Notes: a model not told the origin generated them from the letters alone. A stretch of DNA of 64,000 bases from Pseudomonas sp. Q1-7 (GCF_028010285.1 NZ_CP116304.1:884501-948500); one strand, 5' to 3'; numbered from the stretch's first letter, positions 18,301 to 25,911 are shown. Made by a program: numbers and translations.

Positions 18301-19087
18301 TGATCAGACTGGCGTCGGCCGCGTCCAGCCAGTGCTCCACCGTCTCCAGGCATTCGGCCTCCTTGAGGCTGGCGACGGCGATGGGCAGCGGATTCAGGCC
18401 CTGGGCGGCGATGCGCGCGCAGAAGCTGTCGATGAAGGCTGTGTTGGCGGCCTGCAAGTGGGTTCGGTAGAAGAGCAGGGCGGCCACCGGCTGTCCGGGC
18501 TGCCACTCGGATTGCCAGTCGTCCAAGCGCGCCGGGCTCAGGCGCGGGTGGTAGAGGGCGACGCGGGGCAAGGCGCGGGGTTCGCTCCAGGGGTAGTCGC
18601 GGTCAAGCCAGCGGCTGGCCAGGCAATGGAAGAGCTGTCGCGCGTTGTCCAGGCCGCCCTGGCGCAGGTACTGCCAGAGGCGTTCGGCCTCTTCGGCGGG
18701 CACGTTGCACAGGCCGGTCAGCTCCGGGTCGGGGCGGTCGTCACCGGGTACCAGTATCAGCGTCGCGCCACGCTCGGCCAGCGTCACCAACTGCTCGATG
18801 CCGTAGCGCCAGTAGCCGACGCCGCCATGCACCGAGATGAGGATCACCTTGGCGTGTTGCAGCACTTCGTCGACATAGAGGTCCACCGAGGCGTGGTTCT
18901 GCAACTGCATGGGGTTGGCCAGGCGCAGGCTGGGGTAGTCCGCCGGCAGCTCGCGGGCGGCCTCGGCCAGCAGCGCCAGGTGGGAGTCGCCGCTGCAGAG
19001 AATCACCAGCTCGGCAGGCGTCTGGGCCAGGTGGGCGATGCCGTCGTCGGGGACGAAGCCGCCGGGTTGGGTGCGCAGGAGGTGCAT
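15353..19087 (-). CDS. cobN: Cobaltochelatase large subunit
   Basis: This 1244-residue protein is the CobN subunit that inserts cobalt into hydrogenobyrinate a,c-diamide with the help of an ATPase pair. Its length is normal for CobN. Conserved segments include VGVGYWRYGIEQL early in the chain, NYPTRDGRIGNGVGLDTPAA, VHVGKHSNLEWLPGKG in the middle and WKGSATMRTGG-like WGTATMRTGGDDIAQ, then MKRHGYKGAFELAATVDYLFAFDAT near the C-terminus. The gene follows cobW on the same strand, separated by a short repeat-containing gap, and is probably co-regulated by the riboswitch upstream of cobW. Confidence 0.96.
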   Translation of the reverse strand: MHLLRTQPGGFVPDDGIAHLAQTPAELVILCSGDSHLALLAEAARELPADYPSLRLANPMQLQNHASVDLYVDEVLQHAKVILISVHGGVGYWRYGIEQLVTLAERGATLILVPGDDRPDPELTGLCNVPAEEAERLWQYLRQGGLDNARQLFHCLASRWLDRDYPWSEPRALPRVALYHPRLSPARLDDWQSEWQPGQPVAALLFYRTHLQAANTAFIDSFCARIAAQGLNPLPIAVASLKEAECLETVEHWLDAADASLIINTTGFAQSNPDTPGPRPFRRDIPVLQAICSLDNEPLWRENPQGLGPRDLAMHIALPELDGRIITRPISFKGLAWRSERSQSDVVCYLPQVERMDFVAELGRRWCALARKANADKRVALILANYPTRDGRIGNGVGLDTPAAALNILRALEAEGYPVAGLPDSGTALIHSLLGGVSNDLDNLDLRPCAQSLALADYLACFARLPEANQHAVRARWGEPQQDPMFRAGRMMVAGLRCGLAFVGIQPARGYQLDPAAIYHDADLVPPHGYLAFYFWLREVFAADALVHVGKHSNLEWLPGKGVGLSAECWPDAVMGPLPNIYPFIVNDPGEGAQAKRRAQAVIIDHLMPPLTRAETYGPLRDLERLADEYYDATLLDPRRAVQLRGEILELVRATSLDRELNLGLNDDADSWLPQLDAYLCDLKESQIRDGLHVFGESPSGRLRDDTLLSLVRIPRSDGKGANASLLRALASDLKLGSDPLDLNWGEPWQGPRPAVLDAISAEPWRSNGDTRERLELLALGLIETRDFGSIGAASDAVIHNLRTRIAPTLDACGGAEIGGVLAALEGRFVPPGPSGAPSRGRLDVLPTGRNFFTVDVRNLPTPTAWRLGFQSASLLLERHLQDQGDHLRQLGISVWGTATMRTGGDDIAQALALMGVRPVWQAGSQRVEDFEILPLSLLDRPRVDVTLRVSGFFRDAFANLIRLFDAAVQAVAELDEPEDLNPLAARVKQESTRLAAEGLAVEDARLQAGWRVFGAQPGAYGAGVQGAIEARQWQDRAELAEVYLNWGGYAYGAQDAGTPARERFAQRLQRLQAVLQNQDNREHDLLDSNDYYQFQGGMLAAAETLRGERVASYHGDHSQPDLPRIRSLKEELARVVRARAANPKWIAGMKRHGYKGAFELAATVDYLFAFDATSELVDDHQYRQLADAYLLDPDTRAFIRQHNPEALRDIAERLVEAQQRGLWENPGDYREAIENLLLDSEEQ

Positions 19088-19094
19088 GCTCTTT

Positions 19095-19192
19095 TACCCC
19101 CTCTCCCTCTGGGAGAGGGTTGGGGGGAGGGAAGGTCCCCGCGCCCGGCTATTGCCCTCACCCCCGGCCCCTCTCCCGATGGGGGAGGGGCG
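19095..19192. repeat. CCCTCTCCC/GGGAGAGGG hairpin repeats between cobW and cobN
   Basis: CCCTCTCCC-tct-GGGAGAGGG (19099-19119) and CCCCTCTCCCgatGGGGGAGGGG (about 19170-19192) are two short palindromes. A related copy, CCCCTCTCCCacatgtGGGAGAGGGG, is at about 60236. They are dispersed intergenic repeats in many proteobacteria. They could reduce read-through from cobW into cobN. Confidence 0.6.
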
Positions 19193-19203
19193 TTGTGCGT
19201 GCC

Positions 19204-20256
19204 TCATGCCAGCGCAGTCCGCAGCTCATTGGCGATGGCGACCTGGTCCAGCTCCTGGCCGATCACCACCAGGCGGGTGCCACGGGGTTCGTCGGCCAGC
19301 CATTTGCGGTCGAAGTGCTTGTCGAAGCGCTTGCCGACGCCCTGCACCAGCAGGCGCATGGGTTTGCCGGGGATGGCGGCGAACCCCTTGATGCGCAGGA
19401 TGGCGTGGCGTTCCACCAGTTGGCCGAGGGCGCTGAGCAGCGTGGTTTCGTCCACGTCCGGCAGGTCGACGTGGAAGGAATCGAACTCGTCGTGATCGTG
19501 GTCCTCGTGGCCTTCGTGGTCGTGGTGGGTGGGGCGGCTGTCGATGTGCAGCTCGGCCTCGGCATTCAGGCCCAGGAGGATATCGAGCGGCAGCTTGCCG
19601 GCGCTGGCCTCGACGATCTTCACCGCCGGCGGCAGCTCTTCCGCCACCTCGGCGCGCACCGCGGCCAGGGCGTCGGCGCTGAGCAGGTCGGCCTTGTTCA
19701 GCACCACCAGGTCGGCGCTGGCCAACTGGTCCTCGAACAGCTCGTGCAGCGGCGATTCGTGGTCCAGGTTCGGGTCCTGGCGGCGCTGCTCGTCCACCTG
19801 TTCGGGGTGGGCGGCGAAGGTGCCGGCGGCCACGGCCGGGCTGTCGACCACGGTGATCACCGCGTCGACGGTGCAGGCGTTGCGGATTTCCGGCCACTGG
19901 AAGGCTTGCACCAGTGGCTTGGGCAGGGCCAGGCCGGAGGTTTCGATGAGGATCTGGTCGAGGTCGCCACGGCGTGCCACCAGCTCGCGCATCACTGGGA
20001 AGAACTCTTCCTGCACGGTGCAGCAGAGGCAGCCGTTGGCCAGCTCGTAGACGCGGCCCACGGCCTCTTCCTCGCTGCAGCCGATGGCGCATTGCTTGAG
20101 GATTTCGCCGTCGATGCCCAGCTCGCCAAATTCGTTGACGATCACCGCGATGCGCCGGCCGGAGGCCGAGTCCAGCATGTGACGGAGCAGGGTGGTCTTA
20201 CCGGCGCCGAGGAAGCCGGTGACGATGGTGACGGGGAGCTTGGCCAGGGTTTTCAT
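19204..20256 (-). CDS. cobW: CobW-family GTPase of the cobalamin cluster
   Basis: This 350-residue G3E-family GTPase carries Walker A GFLGAGKT (14-21) and the metal-binding CLCC motif (76-79), which follows the CXCC pattern of the family. A His- and Asp-rich linker (HHDHEGHEDHDHDE region, near 245) likely binds metal. CobW is thought to deliver cobalt to the chelatase. The start at 20256 (MKTLAKLPVTIVTGFLGAGK) is chosen because it places the P-loop at the usual distance. It stands between the riboswitch and cobN. Confidence 0.93.
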   Translation of the reverse strand: MKTLAKLPVTIVTGFLGAGKTTLLRHMLDSASGRRIAVIVNEFGELGIDGEILKQCAIGCSEEEAVGRVYELANGCLCCTVQEEFFPVMRELVARRGDLDQILIETSGLALPKPLVQAFQWPEIRNACTVDAVITVVDSPAVAAGTFAAHPEQVDEQRRQDPNLDHESPLHELFEDQLASADLVVLNKADLLSADALAAVRAEVAEELPPAVKIVEASAGKLPLDILLGLNAEAELHIDSRPTHHDHEGHEDHDHDEFDSFHVDLPDVDETTLLSALGQLVERHAILRIKGFAAIPGKPMRLLVQGVGKRFDKHFDRKWLADEPRGTRLVVIGQELDQVAIANELRTALA

Positions 20257-20357
20257 GCGCGCCTCTGCGTGGTCGGTCGGCGGGCATGACGAACGCAGCG
20301 GGGCTCGCCCCGCGCAACGGATTCGCCACCGGATCACCCCGCCCGGTTGTGTGGAAT

Positions 20358-20540
20358 GTCGTCGAGGCAGGTCTCCTGGCTCTCGCCCGGCCCGTTTCGG
20401 GGCCTTTCCTTCGCCTTCCCGCATGAAGCAGTGGCATTTCGAAGGCGTTCGCGGCGATCACAGTTGCGGGGGCAGCCGTGGCCTTGACCACGTTCCCTCT
20501 TAGCTCCGGGACGTGCCCGGAGAACCTCGAAAGGGCGAAG
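20358..20540 (-). promoter_or_regulatory. Cobalamin riboswitch controlling cobW-cobN
   Basis: The minus strand shows the B12-box series AAGAGGGAACGTGGT, GCTGCCCCCGCAACTGTG and GCCAGGAGACCTGCC in order, ending about 100 bp before cobW. This matches the adenosylcobalamin riboswitch consensus. It lies back to back with a second riboswitch on the plus strand. The outer limits are estimated. Confidence 0.92.
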
Positions 20541-20616
20541 GCTACGCAGGGCGCCAACGGCGGTCAATCGCGCCAGTTGACGCTTGGTCGGTCTCGTGTT
20601 GTCCTAGCGCGGATTT

Positions 20617-20806
20617 TTCAGGTGCCTTGCGTCGCCGTACGCGAGGTGAAACGGGAAGTCGGTGCATCCAATTTCGGATAAGTCCGACGCTGCCCCCGCA
20701 ACGGTAAGCGAACGTAGGGATTAGTAGGCCACTGTGCTTTCGGGCATGGGAAGGCAAGCCCATCCTGCCATCGGCAGGCGTCGCAAGCCCGGAGACCGGC
20801 CTGATC
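20617..20806 (+). promoter_or_regulatory. Cobalamin riboswitch controlling cbtB-cbtA-cobE-cobM
   Basis: The plus strand contains CAGGTGCC, AACGGGAAGTCGGTG, GACGCTGCCCCCGCAACGGTAAG and, after a variable stem, AGCCCGGAGACCGGCCTGAT, the canonical order for a B12 riboswitch. It ends about 115 bp before cbtB. Cobalt uptake under B12 control is common in proteobacteria. Confidence 0.93.
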
Positions 20807-20921
20807 ACGTTTTGGCAACCCGCGGTGGGCGGGCGCAAGCCGGAAATCGGGGTGCCTGTGCGCCCGCTTCCCTCATGCGCGTTCCCCTGCCGCCATCACT
20901 CGCAACGCAGAGGGAACCTCC

Positions 20922-21107
20922 ATGTCCAGCCGCACCCTGTCCCATTCCGCCGCTTCGTCATCGACCCTGGCCCAGCGTCTCGTCCTGGCCATCGGTGCCG
21001 GCCTGATCGGCCTGTCCCTGGTGTATTTCGCCGGCTTCTCGCATATCGAGGCTGTGCACAACGCCGCCCACGACACCCGCCACAGCGCCGCCTTCCCCTG
21101 CCACTGA
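20922..21107 (+). CDS. cbtB: Cobalt transporter subunit CbtB
   Basis: This 61-residue protein has one transmembrane segment (about 19-41, LVLAIGAGLIGLSLVYFAGF) followed by a His-rich tail (HIEAVHNAAHDTRHSAAFPCH) that would bind cobalt. Size and layout match the CbtB family, which pairs with CbtA as a predicted B12-regulated cobalt transporter. It is the first gene after the plus-strand riboswitch. Confidence 0.9.
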   Translation: MSSRTLSHSAASSSTLAQRLVLAIGAGLIGLSLVYFAGFSHIEAVHNAAHDTRHSAAFPCH

Positions 21108-21117
21108 GTAAGCTCCG

Positions 21118-21831
21118 ATGATCAAGCGCATTGCCCAGACCGCCGGGTTCGCCGGCCTGATCGCCGCCCTGGTGCTGACCCTGTTGCAGAGTCTGTGGGT
21201 CACGCCGCTGATCCTCCAGGCGGAGACTTACGAGACCGCCGAGCCGGCGCCTGTGGAACAGCCCCACGAGCATGAACACGGCGGCGCCGCCGTGGCCCAC
21301 ATCCACGATCACAGCGACGAAGCCTGGGCCCCGGAAGACGGTTGGCAGCGCACCCTCGCCACCGGGGGCAGCAACCTGGTGGTGGCGGTGGGCTTCGCCC
21401 TGATCCTCGCCGGGTTGTTCAGCCTGCGCGGCCCGACCCGCGCCTGGCAGGGCCTGCTCTGGGGGCTGGGCGGTTTTGCCACCTTCGCCCTGGCGCCGTC
21501 CCTCGGCCTGCCGCCGGAGCTGCCGGGCACCGCCGCCGCCGATCTGGCCCAGCGCCAGACCTGGTGGGTAGGCACCGCCTGCGCCACCGCTGTGGGCCTG
21601 GCGCTGATCGCCTTCGGCCGCCACTGGGCCCTGCGCGTGGCCGGCCTGCTGCTGCTGGTGATCCCGCATCTGCTGGGCGCGCCGCAACCGGACGTCCACA
21701 CCAGCCTAGCGCCTGAAGCCCTGGAGCACGCGTTCATCGCGGCCTCGCTGATCACCAATGCCCTGTTCTGGGCGGTGCTGGGCTGGGCCGCCGCCTGGCT
21801 GCACCAGCGCCACGCGTCGCCCTCCGTTTGA
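21118..21831 (+). CDS. cbtA: Cobalt transporter subunit CbtA
   Basis: This 237-residue inner-membrane protein of the CbtA family has about five hydrophobic segments and a His-rich periplasmic or cytoplasmic loop (EHEHGGAAVAHIHDHSDE, near residue 45-62) after the first one. With CbtB it is predicted to import cobalt for B12 synthesis. It follows cbtB by 10 bp. Its TGA overlaps the TTG start of the next gene. Confidence 0.92.
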   Translation: MIKRIAQTAGFAGLIAALVLTLLQSLWVTPLILQAETYETAEPAPVEQPHEHEHGGAAVAHIHDHSDEAWAPEDGWQRTLATGGSNLVVAVGFALILAGLFSLRGPTRAWQGLLWGLGGFATFALAPSLGLPPELPGTAAADLAQRQTWWVGTACATAVGLALIAFGRHWALRVAGLLLLVIPHLLGAPQPDVHTSLAPEALEHAFIAASLITNALFWAVLGWAAAWLHQRHASPSV

Positions 21832-22238
21832 AACTGGTCGCCGGGCTGGGTTGCCGACGCGGCTGCCCGGCGGACGAGTTGCAAGGCCTGCTGCGGCAGT
21901 GCCTGGCCGAGGCCGGCGCGTCCTTCGAGGCGCTGGTCGCGCTGGCCAGCGCCGAAGGCAAGGCGGCGGAGCCCGGGCTGAACGACCTGGCCAGGGAGCT
22001 GGGGCTCCCGCTGCATTGCCTGCCTGTGGATAAGCTGGTTGCCCAGGAACGGCGCCTTAGCCAGCCTTCCGAGCCGGTGCGCGCGGCCAGCGGCAGTGCG
22101 GGGGTGGCCGAAGCCGCCGCCCTGGCCCTGGCTGACACCCTGTTTGGCAGTCGCGCCGTCCTGCTCATCGACAAACGCCGCAGCGCCAGCGCCACCTGTG
22201 CCCTGGCCTGCCTCCAGCACGAGGTAGAACGGCCATGA
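21828..22238 (+). CDS. cobE: CobE / CbiG C-terminal-domain protein
   Basis: This 136-residue protein begins LVAGLGCRRGCPADEL, the typical opening of CobE and of the CbiG C-terminal domain, and has SEPVRAASGSAGVAEAAAL in the second half. The role in the aerobic pathway is not well settled; CbiG opens a lactone in the anaerobic pathway. It starts with TTG, overlapping the cbtA stop codon, which suggests translational coupling. Its end overlaps the cobM ATG. A second copy of a similar domain is fused into CobJ. Confidence 0.85.
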   Translation: MKLVAGLGCRRGCPADELQGLLRQCLAEAGASFEALVALASAEGKAAEPGLNDLARELGLPLHCLPVDKLVAQERRLSQPSEPVRAASGSAGVAEAAALALADTLFGSRAVLLIDKRRSASATCALACLQHEVERP

Positions 22239-23005
22239 CCGTTTATTTCATCGGCGCCGGCCCCGGCGATCCGGAACTCATCACGGTGAAGGGCCAGCGG
22301 CTGATCCGCTCCTGCCCGGTGATCCTCTACGCCGGTTCGCTGGTGCCGGAAGCGGTGCTGGCCGGGCATTGCGCAGAGCGCGTGGTGAATACCGCCGAAC
22401 TGCACCTGGAGGAAATCGTCGCCCTGCTGGCCGAGGCCCACGCCAGGGGGCAGGACGTGGCGCGGGTGCATTCCGGCGATCCGTCCCTCTACGGCGCCAT
22501 CGGCGAGCAGATCCGCCACCTGCGTGCGCGGGGCATTCCCTACGACGTGGTGCCGGGGGTGACTGCCACCTCCGCCTGCGCCGCCCTGCTGGGCTGCGAG
22601 CTGACCCTGCCGGAGGTGTCCCAGACGCTGATCCTCACCCGCTACGCCAGCAAGACACGGATGCCGGAAGGCGAAGCGCTGGGCGACCTGGCGCGGCACC
22701 GTGCGACCCTGGCCATTCACTTGGGGGTAAGCCAGTTGGCGAAAATTGTCGAAGAACTGCTGCCGCATTACGGCGCCGAGTGCCCGATCGCGGTGATCCA
22801 CCGCGCCAGCTGGCCGGACCAGGAGCAGGTCACCGGCACCCTGGGCGACATCCTGCCCAAGGTGGCGGCACGGGATTTCCGCCGCACCGCGCTGATCCTG
22901 GTGGGTGAGGTGCTGGCCGCCGAGGGCTTCGCCGATTCCTCCCTCTACCGCGCCGAGCACAGCCATCTGTTCCGCCCGGCGCGGGCGGAGCCGCCACGCG
23001 GTTAG
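22235..23005 (+). CDS. cobM: Precorrin-4 C11-methyltransferase
   Basis: This 256-residue tetrapyrrole methylase adds the C11 methyl group to precorrin-4. It starts [20 protein letters not shown] and contains VHSGDPSLYGAIGEQI, VPGVTATSACAALLG and TRYASKTRMPEGE, matching CobM/CbiF. It overlaps cobE by 4 bp and ends the riboswitch-controlled operon. Confidence 0.96.
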   Translation: MTVYFIGAGPGDPELITVKGQRLIRSCPVILYAGSLVPEAVLAGHCAERVVNTAELHLEEIVALLAEAHARGQDVARVHSGDPSLYGAIGEQIRHLRARGIPYDVVPGVTATSACAALLGCELTLPEVSQTLILTRYASKTRMPEGEALGDLARHRATLAIHLGVSQLAKIVEELLPHYGAECPIAVIHRASWPDQEQVTGTLGDILPKVAARDFRRTALILVGEVLAAEGFADSSLYRAEHSHLFRPARAEPPRG

Positions 23006-23102
23006 TGACGTACGGCGGTGAAACCCGCAGAATGCGGCTCTTAAGCGGCGGGCGAATGACCCGCCCACTCCCTCTAACCGGCTTTAAGCGACCTTTTTCT
23101 CT

Positions 23103-23987
23103 ATGCGAATGCGCTTGATGCTGTTGGGTGGCGGCAATTCACTCGGACAGGCGCTGATTCGCCTGGGGGCCGAGGAAGACATTGGATTTCTCGCTCCGCG
23201 TCCGCCCGAACAGGGCTGGGACGCCGCCAGCCTGACGCAGCTGCTCGATGACACCCGGCCCGACGCCGTGGTCAACCTCGCCTACTACTTCGACTGGTTC
23301 CAGGCCGACGAAGTCAGCGATGCCCGCCTGGCCGCCCAGGAGCGCGGCGTGGAGCGTCTGGCCGAACTCTGCCAGCACCACGGCATCGTCCTGCTGCAAC
23401 CTTCCACCTATCGGGTGTTCGACGGTTCCCGCGCCACCGCCTACAGCGAGAAGGACGAAACCGTCCCCCTCAGCGCGCGTGGCCAGGCGATCTGGCGCAT
23501 GGAGCAGAGCGTTCGCGCGACCTGCCCCAAGCACGTGCTGCTGCGCTTCGGCTGGTTGCTCGACGACAGCCGCGAAGGTGCCCTCGGGCGTTTCCTCGGC
23601 CGCGCCGAACAGGCCGACGAGATTTGCCTGGCCGACGACCGCCGGGGCAATCCCACGCCGGTGGACGATGCCGCGCGGGTGCTGCTGGCCGTGCTCAAGC
23701 AACTGGATTGCTCCGCGCCGCTCTGGGGGACCTACCACTACGGCGGCCACGAGGCGACCACACCCCTGGCCTTGGGCCAGGCGCTGCTCGCCGAGGCCCG
23801 CGCCCTGCACCCGCTGAAGGTGCAGGACATCACGCCCCAGGCCCACGCCGCCCGCCCCGACGCGGCGGAAGAACCGCAGAACGCGGTGCTGGCCTGCAAG
23901 AAAATCCTCCACACCTTCGGCATCAAGCCGCGCGCCTGGCGCGCCGCGTTGCCGACCCTGCTGGATCGTTACTACCGCCATGGCTGA
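23103..23987 (+). CDS. RmlD-like sugar nucleotide-binding reductase
   Basis: This 294-residue protein resembles RmlD (dTDP-4-dehydrorhamnose reductase) family members. It has an N-terminal nucleotide-binding segment (LMLLGGGNSLGQALIRLG), VVNLAYYFDWFQADEVSDARLA, LLQPSTYRVFDGS, and LLRFGWLLDD. The glycine motif is GGGNSLG rather than GxxGxxG, and the catalytic YxxxK of the superfamily is not obvious (SARGQAIWRMEQ takes its place), so it may not be a rhamnose enzyme. It overlaps the next gene by 8 bp. The pair occurs next to oprG in P. aeruginosa. Confidence 0.75.
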   Translation: MRMRLMLLGGGNSLGQALIRLGAEEDIGFLAPRPPEQGWDAASLTQLLDDTRPDAVVNLAYYFDWFQADEVSDARLAAQERGVERLAELCQHHGIVLLQPSTYRVFDGSRATAYSEKDETVPLSARGQAIWRMEQSVRATCPKHVLLRFGWLLDDSREGALGRFLGRAEQADEICLADDRRGNPTPVDDAARVLLAVLKQLDCSAPLWGTYHYGGHEATTPLALGQALLAEARALHPLKVQDITPQAHAARPDAAEEPQNAVLACKKILHTFGIKPRAWRAALPTLLDRYYRHG

Positions 23988-24909
23988 TTCTCCCATCCTC
24001 ATTACGGGCGGCGCCGGTTTCATCGGCTCGCACCTGGCCGATGCGCTGCTTGCCAAGGGCCACGCCGTGCGTGTGCTGGATAACCTCTCCACCGGCAAGC
24101 GCGCCAACCTGCAACTGGATAACCAGCGGCTGGAACTCATTGAGGGCGACGTGGCCGATGCCGCCGTGGTGGCGCGTGCCATGTCCGGCTGCAAGGCGGT
24201 GGCGCACCTGGCGGCCGTGGCTTCGGTGCAGGCCTCGGTGGATGACCCGGTGGCGACCCACCAGAGCAACTTCATCGGCACCCTGAACGTCTGCGAGGCC
24301 ATGCGCCGGCACGGCGTGAAGCGGGTGGTCTTCGCGTCCAGCGCGGCGGTGTACGGCCAGAACGGCGAAGGCACGGCCATCGACGAAGACACGCCGAAGG
24401 CGCCGCTGACGCCCTACGCGGTGGACAAGCTGGCCAGCGAGCAGTACCTGGACTTCTACCGCCGCGAACATCGCCTGGAGCCGGCGGTGTTCCGCTTCTT
24501 CAACATCTTCGGGCCGCGCCAGGACCCGTCTTCGCCCTATTCCGGGGTGATCAGCATCTTCACCGAGCGCGCCCTGGCCGGGCTGCCGATCACCCTGTTC
24601 GGCGATGGCGAGCAGACCCGCGACTTCGTCTACGTCGGTGACCTGGTGCAGGTGCTGGTGCAGGCGCTGGAAGCGGAGTGGCTGGAGGCCGGCCCGGTGA
24701 ATGTCGGCCTCAACCAGGCCACCAGCCTCAAGCAATTGCTCGCCGCCATCGGCGACGTGCTGGGCGACCTGCCGCCAGTGACCCATGCCGAGCCGCGTGC
24801 CGGGGATATTCGCCACTCGCGGGCGAACAACGCGCGCCTGCTGTTGCGCTACGACTTCCCCACGGCGACACCGCTGCGCGAGGGCGTGGCGCGCCTGCTG
24901 GGGCGCTGA
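23980..24909 (+). CDS. NAD-dependent sugar-nucleotide epimerase
   Basis: This 309-residue extended short-chain dehydrogenase is of the GalE/UDP-glucose 4-epimerase type. The NAD motif GGAGFIG is at residues 10-16 and the catalytic Tyr146 and Lys150 are in YAVDK. Other matches are VFASSAAVYG, FNIFGPRQDPSSPYSGVISIF and DFVYVGDLVQ. Substrate uncertain: UDP-glucose, UDP-GlcNAc or similar. It follows the RmlD-like gene and is followed by repeats. Confidence 0.88.
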   Translation: MADSPILITGGAGFIGSHLADALLAKGHAVRVLDNLSTGKRANLQLDNQRLELIEGDVADAAVVARAMSGCKAVAHLAAVASVQASVDDPVATHQSNFIGTLNVCEAMRRHGVKRVVFASSAAVYGQNGEGTAIDEDTPKAPLTPYAVDKLASEQYLDFYRREHRLEPAVFRFFNIFGPRQDPSSPYSGVISIFTERALAGLPITLFGDGEQTRDFVYVGDLVQVLVQALEAEWLEAGPVNVGLNQATSLKQLLAAIGDVLGDLPPVTHAEPRAGDIRHSRANNARLLLRYDFPTATPLREGVARLLGR

Positions 24910-24939
24910 GCCCGCCTGACCTGCCTATGGTTTCCCTGG

Positions 24940-25032
24940 TGGGAGCGAATTCATTCGCGCCGGGCCGCATTGCGGCCCCATGAGTCCTTGGGCAGGACTG
25001 CGTCCTGCTTTCGCGAATGAATTCGCTCCCAC
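24940..25032. repeat. Palindromic GGGAGCGAATTCATTCGC repeat, full copy
   Basis: GTGGGAGCGAATTCATTCGC at the left is mirrored by GCGAATGAATTCGCTCCCAC at the right, with an inner GGCAGGACTGCGTCCTGC hairpin. A full second copy lies at 30704-30800 and half-copies at about 60088-60131 and 60332-60376. It is a dispersed intergenic hairpin family of REP/BIME type. Confidence 0.75.
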
Positions 25033-25060
25033 CCCCATCCTGTGTATTCCTCCAGATACG

Positions 25061-25083
25061 AAAAAGGCGCCCGGAGGCGCCTT
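25061..25083 (-). terminator. Terminator of oprG, displaced by a repeat element
   Basis: AAGGCGCC-cgga-GGCGCCTT (25064-25083) with five T residues on the minus strand. It lies about 155 bp after the oprG stop codon because a 150-bp repeat element stands between them. Confidence 0.75.
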
Positions 25084-25093
25084 GAAAGAACTG

Positions 25094-25246
25094 GGTCAGA
25101 ACCTGTCCATGAGCTTGCGAGCTAGAGAAGAACAAGGCGGATATGGCTGAGGATGCGGAGTTCACGAGCTGTAAATGAGCACATCCGAAGCCATTTCCAA
25201 CGCAGTTATTCCGACGCGCAGCGGGTCATGGGCAGGTTCTCAGAAC
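25094..25246. repeat. MITE-like element with imperfect terminal inverted repeats
   Basis: The left end GGTCAGAACCTGTCCATGAGC is inverted at the right as GTTCTGAGAACCTGCCCATGACC (minus strand). The interior (GCGAGCTAGAGAAGAACAAG ... CGACGCGCAG) has no coding capacity. A shortened relative lies inside the FMN riboswitch at 33777-33832. The right end includes the oprG TGA stop codon. I believe this type of element is common in Pseudomonas. Confidence 0.55.
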
Positions 25247-25911
25247 TTGTAGCCGACACCCACCATGTAGACCCATGGGTCCACGTCCACATCGACCTTG
25301 ACCTTGCCGACACCGGCCAGGTCGGTGGTGGCCTGGGTGTCGATGTCGATGTACCAGACGGCGGCGTTGAGCAGGATGTTGTCGGTCAGCATGTAGTCCA
25401 TGCCCACCTGTGCGGCGAGGCCCACGGAATCGTCCAGGTCCAGGTTACTGAAGCCCTGGGCCTTGCGCGCGCTGGTCAGGTCCTCGTCGAAGAACAGGGT
25501 GTAGTTGATGCCCGCGCCGACATAGGGCTGGAAGGCCGAATTCGGGTCCAGCGGGTAGTACTGCAGGCTGAGGGTCGGCGGCAGTTGCTTGATGTCGGCC
25601 AGCTTGCCGTCGAGGCCGCCCAGGCCTTTCACGCCCACTTCGTGCTGGAAGGGGGTGGCGGCCAGCAGTTCCAGACCGATGTGGTCGGTGAGCATGTAGG
25701 TGCCGGTCAGGCCGAGTTGGGTGTCGTTTTCCAGGGTGGCCTTGGTGCCACCGACCTTGGTGCCGGCGATGGACAAGGCGGAGCTGTCTTCATTCGGGGC
25801 GACGGTGGCGGCGCCTGCGCGGACGATCACATCGCCGGCCTTGTGGGCCTGGGCCAGGGGCGAGGCAACGGCGAGAGCGAGCAGGGAGGCGGTAAGAAGA
25901 TGCTTGCGCAT
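25240..25911 (-). CDS. oprG: Outer-membrane protein OprG (OmpW family)
   Basis: This 223-residue protein is an 8-stranded OmpW-family barrel. It has a signal peptide (MRKHLLTASLLALAVASPLAQA) followed by HKAGDVIVRAGAATVAPNED. Inner motifs include LGLTGTYMLTDHIGLELLAATPF and LPPTLSLQYYPLDPNSAFQPYVGAGINYT, and it ends in GVGYKF with the C-terminal Phe needed for barrel assembly. OprG of P. aeruginosa transports small hydrophobic molecules and is induced without oxygen by Anr. A partial Anr-like site lies upstream. The final codons run straight into a repeat element that provides the stop. Confidence 0.93.
   Translation of the reverse strand: MRKHLLTASLLALAVASPLAQAHKAGDVIVRAGAATVAPNEDSSALSIAGTKVGGTKATLENDTQLGLTGTYMLTDHIGLELLAATPFQHEVGVKGLGGLDGKLADIKQLPPTLSLQYYPLDPNSAFQPYVGAGINYTLFFDEDLTSARKAQGFSNLDLDDSVGLAAQVGMDYMLTDNILLNAAVWYIDIDTQATTDLAGVGKVKVDVDVDPWVYMVGVGYKF

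Noticed and set aside
17159-19495. Open frame of 778 codons on the plus strand opposite cobN
   Set aside because: cobN is unmistakable on the other strand and the antisense product is compositionally biased without motifs.
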